From Gilvimarinus polysaccharolyticus (GTDB lineage Bacteria > Pseudomonadota > Gammaproteobacteria > Pseudomonadales > Cellvibrionaceae), in the NCBI RefSeq assembly GCF_001187555.1, contig NZ_LFIJ01000001.1, positions 1 to 64,000 on the forward strand: a DNA stretch of 64,000 nucleotides, given 5' to 3'. The position numbers and the translations under genes are program-made. The notes under the pieces were generated by a model. That model ran no database searches. It was not told the DNA's origin and saw only the letters and a program-made list of their open reading frames with translations. Positions within the stretch are counted from its first letter, which is position 1; each line of letters opens with the position of its first letter. Shown in pieces: positions 62,574 to 64,000 of this stretch.

Positions 62574-64000
62574 TTATTTAAAACGTAAAGTGTATAGCTT
62601 GTTGTTGATTCTTTTTGCGGCATTGACTAACGGGCTGTACGGTACATCCGCGACTGAAACAAAGCCTACGTTATAATTTTCGCCATCGTAGGCGCGACCA
62701 GTGATGGGGGAGTCTAGGTATTGAAACCAGTGCGTGCCAACGAGGTAGGGGTTTTCTATTGCGCTTGTCACATAGTTGGTGTACATCTCACCGCGATCGG
62801 TTTGCGATTCTGAATGAATCAGGCCGGGGTTAAAAACGCCAGAGTCGGCGGCACCGTTGTGAAACTCGCCAATAATCGAAGGTTTATCCAGCTCGGCCAA
62901 GAAGTCAAAATAAGGCTGGTTAATGCCTTCTTTGTAATAATTGTAACTCACCACGTCGGCATATTTGGCTGCGGCTCGGCGTATTTCAGGAGTCATACCC
63001 CAGTCGGCAAAGCGCGCTCCCATATAAAGATGGTCCGGCATATAGCGTTCTAGGGTGTTGTGTACCACCTTGAAATATTGCTCGGCGTACAGCTGTAATA
63101 GTTGAGAAAAATCGGCCAGTTGTGCCGGTGAATAAACGTTTATTGTTATGCCGTTATGTAGTGCTTGCCAGTCGGTTAAGTTTGTCCCCCAGGCTCGATT
63201 AAACGCTTCGATATCGTTGTATTGCTGTTGTAGCCACTGACTAAAGGCGGCCTTGGTGGGGCTGTCGGTGTCGGCACGACTTAACGTGTTGAGTACTATG
63301 CCGTATTGGGACTCGATCGATCCCATTGCGCCCCAGCTTTTTTCGTTATCGATAAAAACCCCGACACACCATCGGTTGTTGTCGACCTCCTGAGCGATAC
63401 GCTCAATGGTAGCGGCAGCACGTTCTGCAAATATCGGGTCAAAAGGGTCGGGTAGAGGGCTCCAGTAATCATTGCCACTTGATACGGTGTTAAAGTCACC
63501 GATAATCCAGCCGTTGGCAAAGTAGGGGATACGATCCATCTGATAAAACTCTGGATCAATCCAGTTGCCAAATGAGGTAAAGCCCCATTGCAGCATGCGG
63601 TCTACGGTGACTTCTCGCCAAGTGGCCATATAGTCGGGAGCGGTGTCGGTTTGGTATTTTCGTTCGAGGTTGGCGCGATAAAAGCTGTATGTTTCACCGC
63701 GCGCCACAGGTCCAGAGTGTACAGAGCGACGGTAGCCAAAATGTGCGCCCAGAGGGTCGTTGTATTTCGGTAGTGAGGTAAACATTCCTGCACGTAGAGG
63801 CGATACTACTTGGCGTGAGGGTAGCGCATTATCGCTTACCCGGTTAAGGCCTTTGGAGTCTTCTGGCGTTAAGTCATTACCCGCGCGCTCATCTAGTAGT
63901 GTGTGATCAAAATCGTAACCGGTTAGGGTGCTGGTGTTTGACATGCGTACATTGGCAATACCATTGGAGTAAAACAGGTAGCCGTCTGGATCTACCAAGC
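62574..64000 (-). CDS. GH50 beta-agarase, second copy (5' end outside the window)
   Basis: The C-terminal 475 or so residues of a GH50 enzyme; the frame stays open through the right edge. The apparent first Met is an internal TTG Leu codon aligned with ALVDPEGY of the other GH50. The acid/base Glu of GVFIDNEKSWG and nucleophile Glu of IIGEFHNGAAD are present, so the catalytic domain is intact as far as seen. It is clearly homologous to the GH50 at 32793-35153 (for example TGRAYDGENYNVGFV vs TGRAHDGENYNVGFV). Localisation signals lie beyond the window. Confidence 0.88.
   Translation of the reverse strand, partial: LVDPDGYLFYSNGIANVRMSNTSTLTGYDFDHTLLDERAGNDLTPEDSKGLNRVSDNALPSRQVVSPLRAGMFTSLPKYNDPLGAHFGYRRSVHSGPVARGETYSFYRANLERKYQTDTAPDYMATWREVTVDRMLQWGFTSFGNWIDPEFYQMDRIPYFANGWIIGDFNTVSSGNDYWSPLPDPFDPIFAERAAATIERIAQEVDNNRWCVGVFIDNEKSWGAMGSIESQYGIVLNTLSRADTDSPTKAAFSQWLQQQYNDIEAFNRAWGTNLTDWQALHNGITINVYSPAQLADFSQLLQLYAEQYFKVVHNTLERYMPDHLYMGARFADWGMTPEIRRAAAKYADVVSYNYYKEGINQPYFDFLAELDKPSIIGEFHNGAADSGVFNPGLIHSESQTDRGEMYTNYVTSAIENPYLVGTHWFQYLDSPITGRAYDGENYNVGFVSVADVPYSPLVNAAKRINNKLYTLRFK

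Overview
The window looks like the chromosome of an agar-degrading marine gammaproteobacterium related to the Cellvibrionaceae (Saccharophagus, Cellvibrio, Marinagarivorans and similar genera). The evidence is the polyserine linkers in secreted enzymes, the GH86/GH50/GH117 agarase set, Caulobacter/Xanthomonas-type TonB receptors, a RegB/RegA pair, an AlgP-like histone-H1-like protein and a short Gammaproteobacteria-style HolD next to RimI. No species is claimed. No rRNA, tRNA, CRISPR array, insertion sequence or prophage was seen.

Positions 1-20000 are mostly housekeeping genes. They comprise a trehalose operon with an embedded GH15 enzyme (otsB-GH15-otsA), leuA, a HolD-like gene with rimI, a RegB/RegA-type redox two-component pair, a MATE exporter, prfC, a chalcone-isomerase-like/TonB fusion, a cyclic-nucleotide-binding protein, a PilZ protein, a secreted coiled-coil protein of unknown function, an AlgP-like protein, dinB with a LexA box, and a SRAP protein. 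A heavily decayed peptidase-M15-like pseudogene (about 20176-20810) marks the boundary.

From 21000 to the right edge the window is an agar/porphyran utilisation island. Depolymerisation is assigned to two GH86 enzymes (one lipoprotein; one large CBM6-CBM6-CBM6-TSP3-GH86) and two GH50 enzymes (one cut by the window edge). Uptake is assigned to two paralogous TonB-dependent receptors and an MFS sugar porter. A cytoplasmic GH117 splits neoagarobiose. 3,6-anhydro-L-galactose is then carried by an aldehyde dehydrogenase, a cycloisomerase, a zinc 5-dehydrogenase, a KduD-like reductase and a KDG kinase to KDPG, while D-galactose goes through galM, galK, galT and galE. A P450-ferredoxin-reductase trio next to a GH86 is the expected 6-O-methyl-galactose demethylase of porphyran use. 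A zinc alcohol dehydrogenase plus esterase pair, divergent from an AraC regulator, could handle the formaldehyde it releases. KDPG aldolase and sulfatases are not in the window.

The island appears to be wired by one GntR/FCD repressor encoded at 42181-42786. A 12-bp palindrome of the form ATTGTNNACAAT recurs in front of the GH86/porter pair, the cycloisomerase operon, the large GH86, galETK, the KDG kinase-GH117 operon and both TonB receptors; at several of these it overlaps a TATATT -10 box. Less understood members are a Tat-exported PhoD-like phosphoesterase abutting a GH50, a TonB receptor-flavin halogenase-SapC-SMP30 cluster, and an orphan promoter-hairpin-terminator unit between the KDG kinase and galM that may be a small RNA or leader attenuator.
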